64,000 bases of DNA from contig NZ_CP115160.1 of NCBI RefSeq assembly GCF_027594545.1, positions 939,001 through 1,003,000 of the forward strand, written 5' to 3'. The position numbers and the translations under genes were made by a program. The DNA is from Algoriphagus sp. TR-M9. Lineage in GTDB: Bacteria > Bacteroidota > Bacteroidia > Cytophagales > Cyclobacteriaceae. A model generated the notes under the pieces. That model searched no databases and was not told where the DNA came from. It worked only from the letters and a program-made list of their open reading frames with translations. Below are positions 35,489-45,200 of the stretch, piece by piece (within the stretch, counting starts at the first letter, position 1; each line of letters opens with the position of its first letter).

Positions 35489-36235
35489 ATGAAAGCCATA
35501 CTATCCCTTCTTTCGCTTATGATACTATCTAGCTTCAGCTTTGCGCAGCAGCTCGAAGGCACCTCTACATACTTCGAAATGCGGAAATACTACGCAAACC
35601 CGGGCAAGCTTCCGGATCTGGTCCGGCGTTTTGAGGAGCACACGCTGCGCCTATTTGAGAAAAGCGGGATGGAAAACCTGATGTACTTTGTTCCTGTGGA
35701 AAACGAGGACAATTCTCTGACTTACATTTTGGGATACCCTGATGAAAAGGCTAGAGATAGGATGTGGGATAAATTTGTAAATGATCCAGAATGGCAAGAA
35801 GCGAAAATGGCTTCTGAGGTGAATGGCCCCTTGGTCAAACAGGTGGAACAAACCTTCATGCGGTTGGCTCCAGGACTCAATAATCTTCCGAAGCAGCAGC
35901 CTAGTGGTGTTTTTCAGCTCCGAATTTATACTTGCTATGATGGTCGGTTGGACAATTTGATCAGGAGGTTTAAAGACTATACCCAGGCACTGTTTGATAA
36001 GCAGGGATTGAAAAATTATCCGTATTGGGTCAGTGTGGAGAGGGATGGGAGCCAGCCGAGGTTGATTTACCTTCTGGGAGACAAAGACTTGCCGGCTTTT
36101 GAGCGAGCGTGGCAGAATTTCCTCAAAGATCCTGCTTGGGTTCAAGCCAGAAACGGATCTGAACTGGATGGTAAAATCGTGGAAAAAGTAGATGCAGTTT
36201 ATTTGCAGACTCTGCCTTTTTCTCCCATCAAGTAA
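35489..36235 (+). CDS. Secreted NIPSNAP-family protein, two tandem domains
   Basis: 248 residues. Signal peptide 1-19 (LSLMILSSFSFAQ). Two repeated ferredoxin-like alpha/beta NIPSNAP domains: YFEMRKYYANPGKLPDLVRRFEEHTLRLFEKSG with NLMYFVP at about 27-130, and FQLRIYTCYDGRLDNLIRRFKDYTQALFDKQG with NYPYWVS at about 140-245. NIPSNAP domains resemble dimeric alpha/beta barrel enzymes and monooxygenases, but no activity is established for the exported bacterial form. It may be co-transcribed with the TMEM220-like gene. Confidence 0.9.
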   Translation: MKAILSLLSLMILSSFSFAQQLEGTSTYFEMRKYYANPGKLPDLVRRFEEHTLRLFEKSGMENLMYFVPVENEDNSLTYILGYPDEKARDRMWDKFVNDPEWQEAKMASEVNGPLVKQVEQTFMRLAPGLNNLPKQQPSGVFQLRIYTCYDGRLDNLIRRFKDYTQALFDKQGLKNYPYWVSVERDGSQPRLIYLLGDKDLPAFERAWQNFLKDPAWVQARNGSELDGKIVEKVDAVYLQTLPFSPIK

Positions 36236-36326
36236 ATTCCTTCAGGAAGTTTTAGATGGACCTGTAGCGAGTAGGCTGAATTCTTCGTATTGGGGTTAAA
36301 CTTGATTATTTAACTCCAATTTTATC

Positions 36327-36698
36327 ATGAAGAAAGTCCTTTTACCCGTATTGTTTCTGAGCACGGCTCTGTGTTTTTCCTGTAAGGATGATGAAGATCC
36401 TGCTACAGCCTGTGGCGTGGCGGATCCTGTGGAAGAGCTAGCTTGGCTCAAAGCTATCAAAGAGAATGCAGAATCAAGCCCGAGACCTGAGTACACTTAC
36501 ATCACTCAGGCTACTTTTGAAGGAGAGACAGTGTTCTATAGTGGAAATTGTGATCCTCTTGCAAACTGGGCTTTGGTACTCTATGACTGTGGTGGAAATC
36601 AAATCGAAGAAGAATATACTTTTGAGGATTTGGAAGATGCAGTTACTATTTGGCAACCAGAAGAGTCAGTTTGCGCTTTCAGTAGTGAAAATGGTTGA
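36327..36698 (+). CDS. Small uncharacterised lipoprotein with four further cysteines or fewer
   Basis: 123 residues. Lipoprotein signal ending CFSC (lipid Cys19) followed by an acidic KDDEDP stretch, a common outer-membrane export pattern in Bacteroidota. The mature domain has Cys29, Cys75, Cys88 and Cys116, which could form two disulfides, with the pattern SGNCDPLANWALVLYDCGG as its most distinctive part. I do not recognise a named family with certainty. A strong bidirectional terminator follows at 36733. It lies 91 bases after the NIPSNAP gene and has no evident partner. Confidence 0.75.
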   Translation: MKKVLLPVLFLSTALCFSCKDDEDPATACGVADPVEELAWLKAIKENAESSPRPEYTYITQATFEGETVFYSGNCDPLANWALVLYDCGGNQIEEEYTFEDLEDAVTIWQPEESVCAFSSENG

Positions 36699-36732
36699 GC
36701 CAAAAGCGTAACAAGCTTTGGTTAGGTATCGT

Positions 36733-36771
36733 AAAAAAGCCATTCCGAAATAGTTTCGGAATGGCTTTTTT
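36733..36771. terminator. Strong bidirectional terminator
   Basis: 18-bp perfect arms, 36733-36750 and 36754-36771, around a TAG loop. The stem core is GCCATTCCGAAA and its complement; the outer ends are AAAAAA and TTTTTT, so a U-run follows the hairpin on both strands. It serves the small lipoprotein gene on the left and the convergent 1146-residue protein gene on the right. Confidence 0.93.
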
Positions 36772-36790
36772 GTAGGTTGGTGGTTGCTTT

Positions 36791-39700
36791 TTAGTTTGAG
36801 TTGAACGTTAATCCTGCTAGGATAAATGTGCCTGGAGTACCTCCATTCAGTGTTTTTGAAGTAATGTAAAGTTTATGCATTGCTCCATCAGCCTGTCCGG
36901 TGATTGGAATATTCACTTGTTCGTAAGCAGGTTGTCCTTCAGGAGCGCTTACCGGACCTTGGTTATACTCCTTGGTTCCGACAACTGGCCCATCCGGACT
37001 ATCCAGCCTAAGTTCGAATGTGAATCCATCCGTTAGTTTTGCCATAGTGGCTGTATTTAAGGTCACCGAGGAAATATTAGTCAGATCTACATTGGCAATA
37101 GCAAAAGACCCTGGAGTAGCCGGAACCATCAAAAGATTCATTCCTCCATACGCCATTTTGCTGTATCCTCCATCCAGTTCTACTGCACTGCCCAGATCAA
37201 CGGTATTGCTGGAAAGCAGGTAAGTAGATGAGCCGGTCAGCGGCTTGATGTTAGCTCCACCTTGATCGGTATAGGAAGCACTAATCATCAATACACCTGT
37301 AGGAGTGGCAGTTTTGCCCAAAGTAGGGTCAATAGTGCCGGCACTTGGAAGGCTAGGCTGAGTTTCCTGATCCAAAGAAAGTATATAGCTGATCAATGCA
37401 TTCAGCTCAGATTCTGGCAAATCAGGATTTGCTGGCATAGCTGTTTCTCCCCAGACACCTGCTCCACCTTCTCTGATTTTCTTCTTCAGATAAGGGATAT
37501 CCCGGTCGGTGTACTTTTTAGCAACCGAAGTGTAATCTGGCCCTATGGACTCTTCAGCCTCCTTGTGACAAGTCTTACAGGTCAAAGAAGCCACTAGAGA
37601 CTTTCCTACCATGGCATCGGTGAGGATTTTGTGTCCTTGGTTTGCCTCTGCCTGATCCAACCCTTCCAGGTAATCTGCACTTACATATAAATTGTCCTTA
37701 TCGCTGGCAGCATCTGGATGATCCTCATCACTTACGATTACTTCATACGCTACTTCTTTACCTGGGAAATAGAATGCCTGGTTTCCTTTGATGGCTACTG
37801 ACACTTCAGGGGCGATATTTCCGGAATAAATAGAAACTGGAATACCTGCTCCCTGTAAGCCTGCAGGATCATTGGCGGTTACGTTTACCATATATTCCCG
37901 TGTTTCGTTGAAGGTATGCGTGAGTGTAGGCTCTTCGGTGGTTTTGGTTTCGCCATTTCCTAAATCCCAAGTATAAGTCATTGGGTCTCCTTCTGGATCT
38001 GAAGCATCAGCAGTAAAGGTCACTGTGACCGGATTGGCTCCAGATGTTTTGTCTGCTGTGATTTCTTTGACTACCGGAGCTCTGTTGCCTCCGTTATAAT
38101 CAATGCGGAAAAGTCCTGAATCTGGGTTTTTAGCAAACCAACCGTTTCCATATTCCAGTCCATAAAGGTGCCCGTCAGGCCCCATTTCCAAATCGATCAG
38201 CGCATTGAACTTAGTATCAGCCATGAATGGGTCCATTTTTGAATAGTCTCCCTCTTCTGTCAGGGTCACTAGTTTGATCCAACCCCGAACCCAATCATAG
38301 ATGATCAATTTGCCATCGAAATAGTCCGGCAATTTATTCTCATCACTGTACATGTCAGAGTAATAAATTGGACCGGTCATGGCATTTCTGCCTCCAGTGC
38401 CCAATGAAGGGAATTCTTTGGACTCTCCATATGGATACCAGATAAGAGCGGGCTGGGTAGGAGGGAGCTGAGCGATTCCGGTATTGTTTGGCGAGTCGTT
38501 AGTAGGACCATTGATGTCGTAGAGTTCACCGGAAGTACCATCGGAATAGTCGTATTGACGGTATGGGAAATTATTCCCGATGACAAATGGCCATCCAAAA
38601 TGTCCTGCTTCTTGCGCCTGGTTAACCTCATCATACCCTCTAGGGCCTCTGGTAGCCATACTGTCAGCATTGGCATCTGGACCTACTTCACCCCAGTACA
38701 AAAATCCTGTTTTCTGATCTATGGAAATTCTATATGGATTACGTAGTCCCTGAACATAAATCTCAGGTTTGGTGCCTTCAGTTCCCGGTGCATAAAGGTT
38801 TCCTGCAGGAATATCGTATGAACCGTCTTCCTTCACTTTAATTCTAATGATTTTACCTCTCAGGTCGTTCGCATTTCCAGAACTTCTTCTTGCATCAAAT
38901 TGCTTATTGCCAGATCTGCCATCGAGTGGAGCAAAGCCATTGTTGGTGAACTGAGTATTTGACTGGTTAAATGGAGTGGAGTTATCACCTGTAGAAAGGA
39001 ACAGGTCTCCGTTAGGGCCAAAGGCAATGGAACCGCCGGTATGGCAGCAAATCTGCCGCTGAGAATACAATTCTAAGATAATTTGCTCGGAACTCATATC
39101 CCAGTTTCCGTCCGCAAACTTGAAGCGGGAAAGTCTATTCACCTCCTTTTCGGTAGGAGAATAGTACACGTAAACCCAATTGTTTTCTGCGAAATCTGGA
39201 TCTTTTTGAATTCCTAGTACTCCTTCTTCGGCATTTACTCCACGTACAGAAGTTTTCCAATACACATCCAGTTTTGCTACCTCACTTATTTCCTTTGTTT
39301 GGCTGTTGTAAAGCAAAATCTCACCTCTTCTTTGCGAGATCAAAACATCTAGATTTGGCAGTACGGTCAATTCCGTTGGTTCTGTGAAATCACCTACATT
39401 CAGCATGGTTTTGCTGAAGCGATTGGCTTCAGGTACCCGCTTGCTTTTTGCTTTGGAGTAATCCAACTCTGCATTATCGCCGATTGCATACTCAATCCCC
39501 GCCAATAGATGCTTGAGGTATAATTCTTCTGAAAAAGACTCACTGGTGTGACCTCCGCCTGTGTAAAATGCACGGCCTCCGTCATAGTCATGGTACCAAG
39601 CGATAGGGTGCTCTCCCATGTCGTAACCTCCTTGGTAAGAATCTTCATCCAAAGTCATCAAGATGTTGACTTCTGGGTTCATTTTCTGGTAAGAATACCA

Positions 39701-40231
39701 CTCGTCAGTTCTCTCCCAGGGACTAGGCAGGAAGGAAGTGGAAGGATGGCTTGAATCCACGACGTTGACCTGCCCTGCTTGTACATTTGGATGCGGGTCA
39801 TTGATTCCTGGATGATCGATGAAGTAACCTCCCACTAGCTTGTTGTACCAGCCCCAGTGATATTCTGTATCTGCTGCGGCATGGATTCCGACGAACCCGC
39901 CTCCAGACTGGATGTAGCGTTCAAATTCGGCTTCTTGTACATGATCCAAAACATCGCCTGTGGTACTGAGGAAAATTACGGCAGCGTATTGGGCTAGGTT
40001 TTTTTCATTGAAACTGCTGCCCTGGGTGGTGGTATCTACATCGAATCCATTTTCTGATCCAAGTTTTTGGATCGCTGCGACACCTTGCGGAATAGATTCA
40101 TGGTAGAATCCAGCTGTTTTGCTGAATACAAGTACCTTAGGATTGCCTGAGCGTGAATTACAGCTCCAGAACCCTAAGCAAGCTACTAGTCCCAGTAATA
40201 GCAGGCTTCGTAGGTTTTTTGAGAAGTTCAT
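36791..40231 (-). CDS. Five-part lipoprotein: ThuA, PQQ-type sugar dehydrogenase, PKD, cytochrome c, CBM6-like
   Basis: 1146 residues. Lipoprotein signal (FWSC, Cys24). ThuA-like amidotransferase-fold domain about 32-250 (VLVFSKTAGFYHESIP, GGFVGIHAAADTEYHW, WYHDYDGGRAFYTGGGHT). Sugar/sorbosone dehydrogenase-type propeller about 275-712 (GEEGVLG-like stretch, CCHTGGSIAFGPNGDLFLSTGD, YVQGLRNPYR). PKD domain 718-803 and another Ig-like segment 806-870. Mono-heme cytochrome c 872-955 with C885-K-T-C-H889. C-terminal sugar-binding-like domain about 1005-1145 (VDLGSAVELDGGYS..., FELRLDSPDGPVVG). It likely oxidises a bound glycan or sugar at the cell surface and passes electrons to its own heme. ThuA's task in the chain is unknown. 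It ends at a strong terminator; upstream is the galK gene end. Confidence 0.9.
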   Translation of the reverse strand: MNFSKNLRSLLLLGLVACLGFWSCNSRSGNPKVLVFSKTAGFYHESIPQGVAAIQKLGSENGFDVDTTTQGSSFNEKNLAQYAAVIFLSTTGDVLDHVQEAEFERYIQSGGGFVGIHAAADTEYHWGWYNKLVGGYFIDHPGINDPHPNVQAGQVNVVDSSHPSTSFLPSPWERTDEWYSYQKMNPEVNILMTLDEDSYQGGYDMGEHPIAWYHDYDGGRAFYTGGGHTSESFSEELYLKHLLAGIEYAIGDNAELDYSKAKSKRVPEANRFSKTMLNVGDFTEPTELTVLPNLDVLISQRRGEILLYNSQTKEISEVAKLDVYWKTSVRGVNAEEGVLGIQKDPDFAENNWVYVYYSPTEKEVNRLSRFKFADGNWDMSSEQIILELYSQRQICCHTGGSIAFGPNGDLFLSTGDNSTPFNQSNTQFTNNGFAPLDGRSGNKQFDARRSSGNANDLRGKIIRIKVKEDGSYDIPAGNLYAPGTEGTKPEIYVQGLRNPYRISIDQKTGFLYWGEVGPDANADSMATRGPRGYDEVNQAQEAGHFGWPFVIGNNFPYRQYDYSDGTSGELYDINGPTNDSPNNTGIAQLPPTQPALIWYPYGESKEFPSLGTGGRNAMTGPIYYSDMYSDENKLPDYFDGKLIIYDWVRGWIKLVTLTEEGDYSKMDPFMADTKFNALIDLEMGPDGHLYGLEYGNGWFAKNPDSGLFRIDYNGGNRAPVVKEITADKTSGANPVTVTFTADASDPEGDPMTYTWDLGNGETKTTEEPTLTHTFNETREYMVNVTANDPAGLQGAGIPVSIYSGNIAPEVSVAIKGNQAFYFPGKEVAYEVIVSDEDHPDAASDKDNLYVSADYLEGLDQAEANQGHKILTDAMVGKSLVASLTCKTCHKEAEESIGPDYTSVAKKYTDRDIPYLKKKIREGGAGVWGETAMPANPDLPESELNALISYILSLDQETQPSLPSAGTIDPTLGKTATPTGVLMISASYTDQGGANIKPLTGSSTYLLSSNTVDLGSAVELDGGYSKMAYGGMNLLMVPATPGSFAIANVDLTNISSVTLNTATMAKLTDGFTFELRLDSPDGPVVGTKEYNQGPVSAPEGQPAYEQVNIPITGQADGAMHKLYITSKTLNGGTPGTFILAGLTFNSN

Positions 40232-40364
40232 AGGTTTATTGTTGATGAGATAAATTGGGTTGTTTTATTGTGGTGAATGCGATTTCGTTATTCAGCCGTT
40301 AATTTATAAGATAAATTTGTGAATTTGTCATTTCGATACAATAGAAGGTCAGAAAAGTTGACTT

Positions 40365-41510
40365 TCAGCATATTTGGGCTCCCTGAGATAGTCTGACAGG
40401 GATGAAATCAGCTTCAATATTAAACGCTTGCTGATAAATGGATGTCATGGTTTTTTGGAAGTCTGCGAGCTCAGCAGTCTCCACCAGGTTAATGGTGCAT
40501 CCTCCAAAACCTCCGCCCATCATTCGCGAACCCAAAACTCCTTTGAGTTTCCAGGACTCGCTGGCCAGAAAATCCAGTTCCGGACAGCTGACTTCGTAGT
40601 CCCTGCTGAGACTTTCGTGCGATTCCTTCAGTAGTGTTCCAAACATGTCCAGGTCTCCAGCATGCAAGGCTTTTGAAGCTGATTCCACCCGGGCTATTTC
40701 CGTTATCACATGTTTGGCTTTAGGGAAAAGTGCGGCAGGTAACAGTTGTTTCACTTGTTCAAGTTGGTCCACCGGAATGTCGCGCAAGGTTTTCGCCTCA
40801 GGATAATTTGCCTGTAGGACGCGTACACTTTCCTCGCAGGCTTCCCTTCTTTTGTTATAAGCAGAATCGGCCAGAGAATGTTTTACGTTCGAATTGACCA
40901 GGATCAAGGAGTAATGTGCAAAATCAGCTTCTACTTCGAAATGACTGTTAGTTCTGCAGTCTAGCAGTAAGGCATGTCCTTCTGCGCCAAAGGTGGAGGC
41001 ATAGGGGTCCATGATGCCACATTTGACCCCGGCAAAGAGGTGCTCGGATTTTTGAGCGTAAAGTACCAGTGACTTTTTAGAGACAGTGAGTGTAAAAAGA
41101 CTGGAAATGGCGGTGCCAATAGCCACAGAAAGTGCAGCGGAAGAGGAGAGTCCAGAGCCTACGGGTATGTTTCCGCCAAAGACCAGGTCAAAACCGGCTG
41201 TTTGGAATCCAGCCTGTTGAAACTGACTTAACATTCCCATGGTATAATTGGCCCAGTGTCCTTTTTTGGGGGAAAGTGAATCTGGCGAGAAATCAAACTC
41301 TTCATCCAGATCAAAAGCATAGAGCCTGCAATGGTCTAGTTTGTTTTTTTGTATTGCCACATATATGCCCTGTTCTACCGCTGCCGGAAATACCAGGCCT
41401 TCCTGGTAGTCAGTGTGTTCTCCGATCAAATTGATTCGTCCTGGCGCAAAAGCTATCAAAGGTTCGCTCCCAAAAAGTTTCTTGAAGCGATTGGCAATTT
41501 TATCTTTCAT
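40365..41510 (-). CDS. galK: Galactokinase
   Basis: 381 residues, GHMP kinase. FAPGRINLIGEHTDYQEG is the galactokinase signature at the N-terminus, GSGLSSSAALSVAIG the phosphate-binding loop, and MMGGGFGGCTINLV the third GHMP motif. It phosphorylates galactose at C1 for the Leloir pathway in the cytoplasm. Neither galT nor galE is nearby, though an exported aldose 1-epimerase is encoded at 60 kb. A LacI-type regulator gene lies 142 bases upstream on the same strand and may control it. A -7 type box and a LacI-like half-site lie in that gap. Confidence 0.96.
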   Translation of the reverse strand: MKDKIANRFKKLFGSEPLIAFAPGRINLIGEHTDYQEGLVFPAAVEQGIYVAIQKNKLDHCRLYAFDLDEEFDFSPDSLSPKKGHWANYTMGMLSQFQQAGFQTAGFDLVFGGNIPVGSGLSSSAALSVAIGTAISSLFTLTVSKKSLVLYAQKSEHLFAGVKCGIMDPYASTFGAEGHALLLDCRTNSHFEVEADFAHYSLILVNSNVKHSLADSAYNKRREACEESVRVLQANYPEAKTLRDIPVDQLEQVKQLLPAALFPKAKHVITEIARVESASKALHAGDLDMFGTLLKESHESLSRDYEVSCPELDFLASESWKLKGVLGSRMMGGGFGGCTINLVETAELADFQKTMTSIYQQAFNIEADFIPVRLSQGAQIC

Positions 41511-41594
41511 TTAGTATTCAATAGGTTATCAAAGGTTTAAGGCTTTATGACTAAGTAGTCGTGGGGAATTGCCAGTCCTATGGGTTGATGTAGG

Positions 41595-41639
41595 TTGCAA
41601 ACGGCACTTGGTCCACGCTCTTTACAAGGTGCAAAGATA
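41595..41639 (-). promoter_or_regulatory. Candidate galK promoter box and LacI-type half-site
   Basis: On the reverse strand TATCTTTGCAC (box 41632-41639) matches the -7 consensus TAnnTTTG exactly. About 26-36 bases downstream of it, CGTTTGCA (41596-41603 region, reverse strand) is a perfect half of the LacI-family operator pattern TGnAAnCGnTTnCA; the other half is poor. No clear -33 box. A LacI gene next to galK makes this placement sensible, but the evidence is thin. Confidence 0.3.
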
Positions 41640-41652
41640 GACTGCAAGCCGT

Positions 41653-42672
41653 CTATTTCTCCGTTGACTTTCTTGGGAGCAAAGTAGTGTCCAATACTAT
41701 AGAAATAGGATCATCCGAGGCTATCCCGTCCAGCTGGTCCAGCAGGTGTGTGACCGCAAGTTTCCCCATCTCATACCCAGGCTGAGCGACAGTGGTGAGA
41801 GAGGGTTCTACCACTGCTGAGGAAGGGTTATTGGTAAACCCAGCCAGCGCCATGTCCTGTGGTACTCGGATGCCCTTCTCCTTCCAGTAAGCAAGAATAT
41901 CCAGGGCAACAGGGTCGATCATACAGAAAACACCGTCGGGTCTTTCTTTCATTTCGGCGATTTCTTGCCCGATTTTAATATTTCCCTCAGTGGTGAGATT
42001 GGAGATTTTGACCATTTTCGGATCAAACTCAACTCCAAAATCCTCCAATGCCTGCATGTAGCCTTCTTTTCTTTTTTTGGAAATATAAAGATCCTCCGGT
42101 CCGGAGACGTACATCACTTTTTTGCAACCGTTCTCCAGCAGGTGCTTGGTTACCTCATAAGCTCCTCCCACATCGTTGAAGGTGACTTTGGATACAGGGA
42201 TGTCCTCATTTACCCGGTCAAAAAGCAAAAAAGGAATTTCTCTGTTGTATAAATCCAAAAGATGCTCATAATGATTGGTTTCCCGGCTTAGCGAAATCAA
42301 CAGGGCATCTACCTGAGAGGAAACCAAGGTTTTGATGTTTGCCATTTCCAGGTCTATGGACTCATTGGACTGGCAAATCATAATGTTATACCCGCGGGTG
42401 TTGGCAAAATCCTGAATGCCACTGATGCAGGAAGCGAAAAAATGAGAAGTGATCTCAGGGACGATTACCCCCAGAGTTTTGGTGCGTGAAATCCTTAGAC
42501 TTTGAGCCAGAAGATTGGGCTGATAATTCATCTCCTTGGCCATTTCCACGATCTTCCTTTTGGTTTCGGGATGGAGTTCAGGAGAATCTTTCAGCGCTCG
42601 GGAAATGGTAGAAACAGATACCCCCAATTTCTTGGCGATTTCTTTCATCGTTACCTGATGACCTTTCTTCAT
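41653..42672 (-). CDS. LacI-family transcription regulator
   Basis: 339 residues. HTH at the N-terminus with hinge: TMKEIAKKLGVSVSTISRALKDSPELHPETKRKIVEMAKEMNYQPNLLAQSLR, followed by the periplasmic-binding-protein-like sensor (TLGVIVPEITSHFFASCISGIQDFANTRGYNIMICQSNE, ending PRKSTEK). The hinge helix NLLAQSLRISRT is normal, so minor-groove operator binding is expected. It precedes galK on the same strand by 142 bases and so probably responds to galactose or a linked sugar. Its other targets cannot be told; LacI-type sites also lie before the NagB-like gene at 56 kb. Confidence 0.93.
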   Translation of the reverse strand: MKKGHQVTMKEIAKKLGVSVSTISRALKDSPELHPETKRKIVEMAKEMNYQPNLLAQSLRISRTKTLGVIVPEITSHFFASCISGIQDFANTRGYNIMICQSNESIDLEMANIKTLVSSQVDALLISLSRETNHYEHLLDLYNREIPFLLFDRVNEDIPVSKVTFNDVGGAYEVTKHLLENGCKKVMYVSGPEDLYISKKRKEGYMQALEDFGVEFDPKMVKISNLTTEGNIKIGQEIAEMKERPDGVFCMIDPVALDILAYWKEKGIRVPQDMALAGFTNNPSSAVVEPSLTTVAQPGYEMGKLAVTHLLDQLDGIASDDPISIVLDTTLLPRKSTEK

Positions 42673-42742
42673 TTGGATATTTCTTTAAGCTTCACAGGTC
42701 CCTTTACTCTAAAGGAACCAACCAAGTAGGAAATATAAGCTT

Positions 42743-43720
42743 TTACTCTTGGTAAATTGTAAATAAAACGGTTTCGCCCACAGCCTGCAAGGTTCTCTGG
42801 TCAATGATATCCATATTGTCGGCATGCTTGTGGTGATACTGACCAAAGCCAAAATCAGGTGAATATTCAATAATGTCTATCATCGGAATTCTCGCATATT
42901 GATTGACAAAGGCATGGTCGTCCAGGATTTCCGGTGAATCCTTGTAGATGAAGAAGTCGCCTTGACCTACTTGATGGGCATTGTCCCATACTTTTTTCAA
43001 AATTCCCGAAGCATACTTTCTAGAGTATCCTTCCCGGTAAAAACGTGCTCCTTTGGCTCCGACCAAATCGACCAGGATTCCGTAGTAGGCGGAGTAATTT
43101 GCACGATGCTTGTTTTGGGACCAATGCTGGGAGCCTAGACACCACCAAACTTTGCTATTGTCCTTGACCTTGGCATGTTCAGGTTCCCCATCGTCCTCTC
43201 CGTCAAATAGAATAATGTCTATGCCCACCTCTGGCTTTAGTTCCTGGGTGCCGATCACCCGGGCAATTTCCAGAAGTACAGCTACTCCGCTAGCCCCGTC
43301 ATTTGCACCATCTATGGGTTCATCAAGGCGTTCGGTGTCCTTGTCGGCAATTCTCCGGGTATCATAGTGTGCTGCGAGTAGTATGCGCTTTTTGGCTTCA
43401 GGATGGTAAGCTGCGATGATATTACTAAGATTCCAGGTCAGCCCGTCATAAGTATTGGCTTCAAAGTCTTGCGTTTCCACCGTGAAGCCATAGCCTTTGA
43501 GCTTTTCGATCAGCCAAGTTTGTGTGGCTGCATGCCCTGGAGTTTCTGGTACTCTAGGGCCAAAATCCACTTGCTTTTGAACAAAGGCATAGGCGGAATC
43601 CGAAGAGAATGTAGGGTAGGGTTTGGCTACCTTTTCTACAATCGTACTAGCCTCTTCTTTGGGGGCACTGCATGCAGCCGCCAGGGCCAGCAAGGTGATT
43701 AGCCAAATCCTATTCTTCAT
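42743..43720 (-). CDS. M28-family lipoprotein, glutaminyl-peptide cyclotransferase-like
   Basis: 325 residues from the ATG at 43718-43720; the TTG four codons upstream is unlikely. Lipoprotein signal LAAAC (Cys17). The M28 metal-site segments are AAHYDTR (His), [17 protein letters not shown] (Asp), [13 protein letters not shown] (Glu pair), [10 protein letters not shown], and [17 protein letters not shown] (His). The overall spacing and the single-zinc-like pattern resemble glutaminyl-peptide cyclotransferases, which form N-terminal pyroglutamate, rather than aminopeptidases. Probably in the periplasm or outer membrane. Its start overlaps the cysS stop by 11 bases, an odd coupling for two unrelated jobs. 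Confidence 0.85.
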   Translation of the reverse strand: MKNRIWLITLLALAAACSAPKEEASTIVEKVAKPYPTFSSDSAYAFVQKQVDFGPRVPETPGHAATQTWLIEKLKGYGFTVETQDFEANTYDGLTWNLSNIIAAYHPEAKKRILLAAHYDTRRIADKDTERLDEPIDGANDGASGVAVLLEIARVIGTQELKPEVGIDIILFDGEDDGEPEHAKVKDNSKVWWCLGSQHWSQNKHRANYSAYYGILVDLVGAKGARFYREGYSRKYASGILKKVWDNAHQVGQGDFFIYKDSPEILDDHAFVNQYARIPMIDIIEYSPDFGFGQYHHKHADNMDIIDQRTLQAVGETVLFTIYQE

Positions 43721-45200
43721 ATGCCCAGTCAATTTTATCTTTCATGTCTTTAACCACAAATCCCAGATCTTTTAATCCTGCTCTGATTTCATCCACTTTG
43801 GCATAGTCACGAGCAGTTTTTGCTTCAGAATAAAGCTTCAATAGCAAATTGATCATTTTATGCTGCGAATCTGATTTCTCCTCCATCAATCCTAGAATAT
43901 CTTCTACAAAGGTGATGAAGTTTGTAATCAAGGCATTGAAAATCTCTTCCCCCAATACTGCGGGCTGGAGTTGTCCGGTGTACATGGAGTTGATTTTTTT
44001 CAATAAATTAAATAAATGCCCTATCGCCTGCGCCGTATTGAAATCATCATCCATGGCCCGGTAGGCATTACTGATGCTGGATTCGATTTGCTGAATCTGC
44101 TTTTCATCACGATCCGCCTCAGCCGCCTGGTATTGCAGCATTTTTGCGATTCTCAAGCCATTGATCAGCTTTTTGTAGCCCTTTTGCGCAGCTTTCAAGG
44201 CATCATTGGAGAAATCCAAGGTAGATCTATAATGCGCTGTCAATATGAAATAACGGATGGTCATCGGACTATAGGCCTGCTCCAAAAGGTCATGATCCCC
44301 ATTGAACAGTTCCTGTAGGGTAATGAAATTCCCTAAAGATTTGCCCATCTTCTGACCGTTGATAGTGATCATATTATTGTGCATCCAGTAGTTTACCGGA
44401 TCCTCGTGATTGCAGGCGTTTCCTTGGGCGATTTCACACTCATGATGCGGAAACATCAAGTCCATCCCGCCACCGTGGATATCAAAGTGCTTGCCGAGGT
44501 ATTTTGAACTCATGGCTGTACACTCCAGGTGCCAACCAGGAAATCCAACACCCCAAGGGGAATCCCACTTCATCAGATGCTCAGCAGCTGCATTTTTCCA
44601 TAGTGCAAAGTCTACCGGATTACGTTTTTCGCTTTGGCCGTCCAGATCTCTGCTTCCGCTCATCAGCTCCTCGATGATTCTGCCGGAAAGTCTTCCATAA
44701 GGAGTTTTCTCATTGTATTTCAAGGTGTCGAAATACACCGATCCATTGACCTCATAGGCCAAACCCTCTTTCAAAATGGCTTCTACCAAAGCGATTTGCT
44801 CAGGGATATGACCTGTGGCTCGGGGTTCTATATTGGGTTTCCAAGTATTGAGCAAAGCCATGTCTCTATGGTAGGAATCCGTGTATTGCTGCGCAATTTC
44901 CATGGGTTCCAGCTGCTCAAGTTTGGCTTTTTTGGCAATTTTATCTTCGCCCTCATCTGCATCTCCTTGCAGGTGGCCTACATCGGTGATATTTCTGACA
45001 TATCTTACACGATAGCCCAGGTGGGTGAGGTAGCGATTGACTGTGTCGAAAGTCACTGCAGGTCTGGCGTGTCCTAAATGTGCGTCACCGTAAACTGTGG
45101 GACCGCAGACATATAATCCTACAAAAGGAGGATTGATGGCTTGGAAGTTCTCTTTCTTGCGGGAAAGAGTGTTGTAAAGCTTTAATTGATGCGATTTCAT
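43710..45200 (-). CDS. cysS: Cysteinyl-tRNA synthetase
   Basis: 496 residues from the ATG at 45198-45200 (a TTG four codons upstream is less likely). Class I synthetase: [22 protein letters not shown] includes the HIGH-type motif, [15 protein letters not shown] the KMSKS-type loop, and the zinc ligands are in [16 protein letters not shown] and [11 protein letters not shown]. The anticodon-binding helical end ([26 protein letters not shown]) is complete. It charges tRNA-Cys in the cytoplasm. Overlaps the start of the M28 lipoprotein gene; an ordinary 302-base gap separates it from purH. Confidence 0.98.
   Translation of the reverse strand: MKSHQLKLYNTLSRKKENFQAINPPFVGLYVCGPTVYGDAHLGHARPAVTFDTVNRYLTHLGYRVRYVRNITDVGHLQGDADEGEDKIAKKAKLEQLEPMEIAQQYTDSYHRDMALLNTWKPNIEPRATGHIPEQIALVEAILKEGLAYEVNGSVYFDTLKYNEKTPYGRLSGRIIEELMSGSRDLDGQSEKRNPVDFALWKNAAAEHLMKWDSPWGVGFPGWHLECTAMSSKYLGKHFDIHGGGMDLMFPHHECEIAQGNACNHEDPVNYWMHNNMITINGQKMGKSLGNFITLQELFNGDHDLLEQAYSPMTIRYFILTAHYRSTLDFSNDALKAAQKGYKKLINGLRIAKMLQYQAAEADRDEKQIQQIESSISNAYRAMDDDFNTAQAIGHLFNLLKKINSMYTGQLQPAVLGEEIFNALITNFITFVEDILGLMEEKSDSQHKMINLLLKLYSEAKTARDYAKVDEIRAGLKDLGFVVKDMKDKIDWAYEE

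Noticed and set aside
35651..36145. 164-codon frame opposite the NIPSNAP gene
   Set aside because: Both NIPSNAP repeats are intact on the forward strand; the antisense product has no recognisable features.
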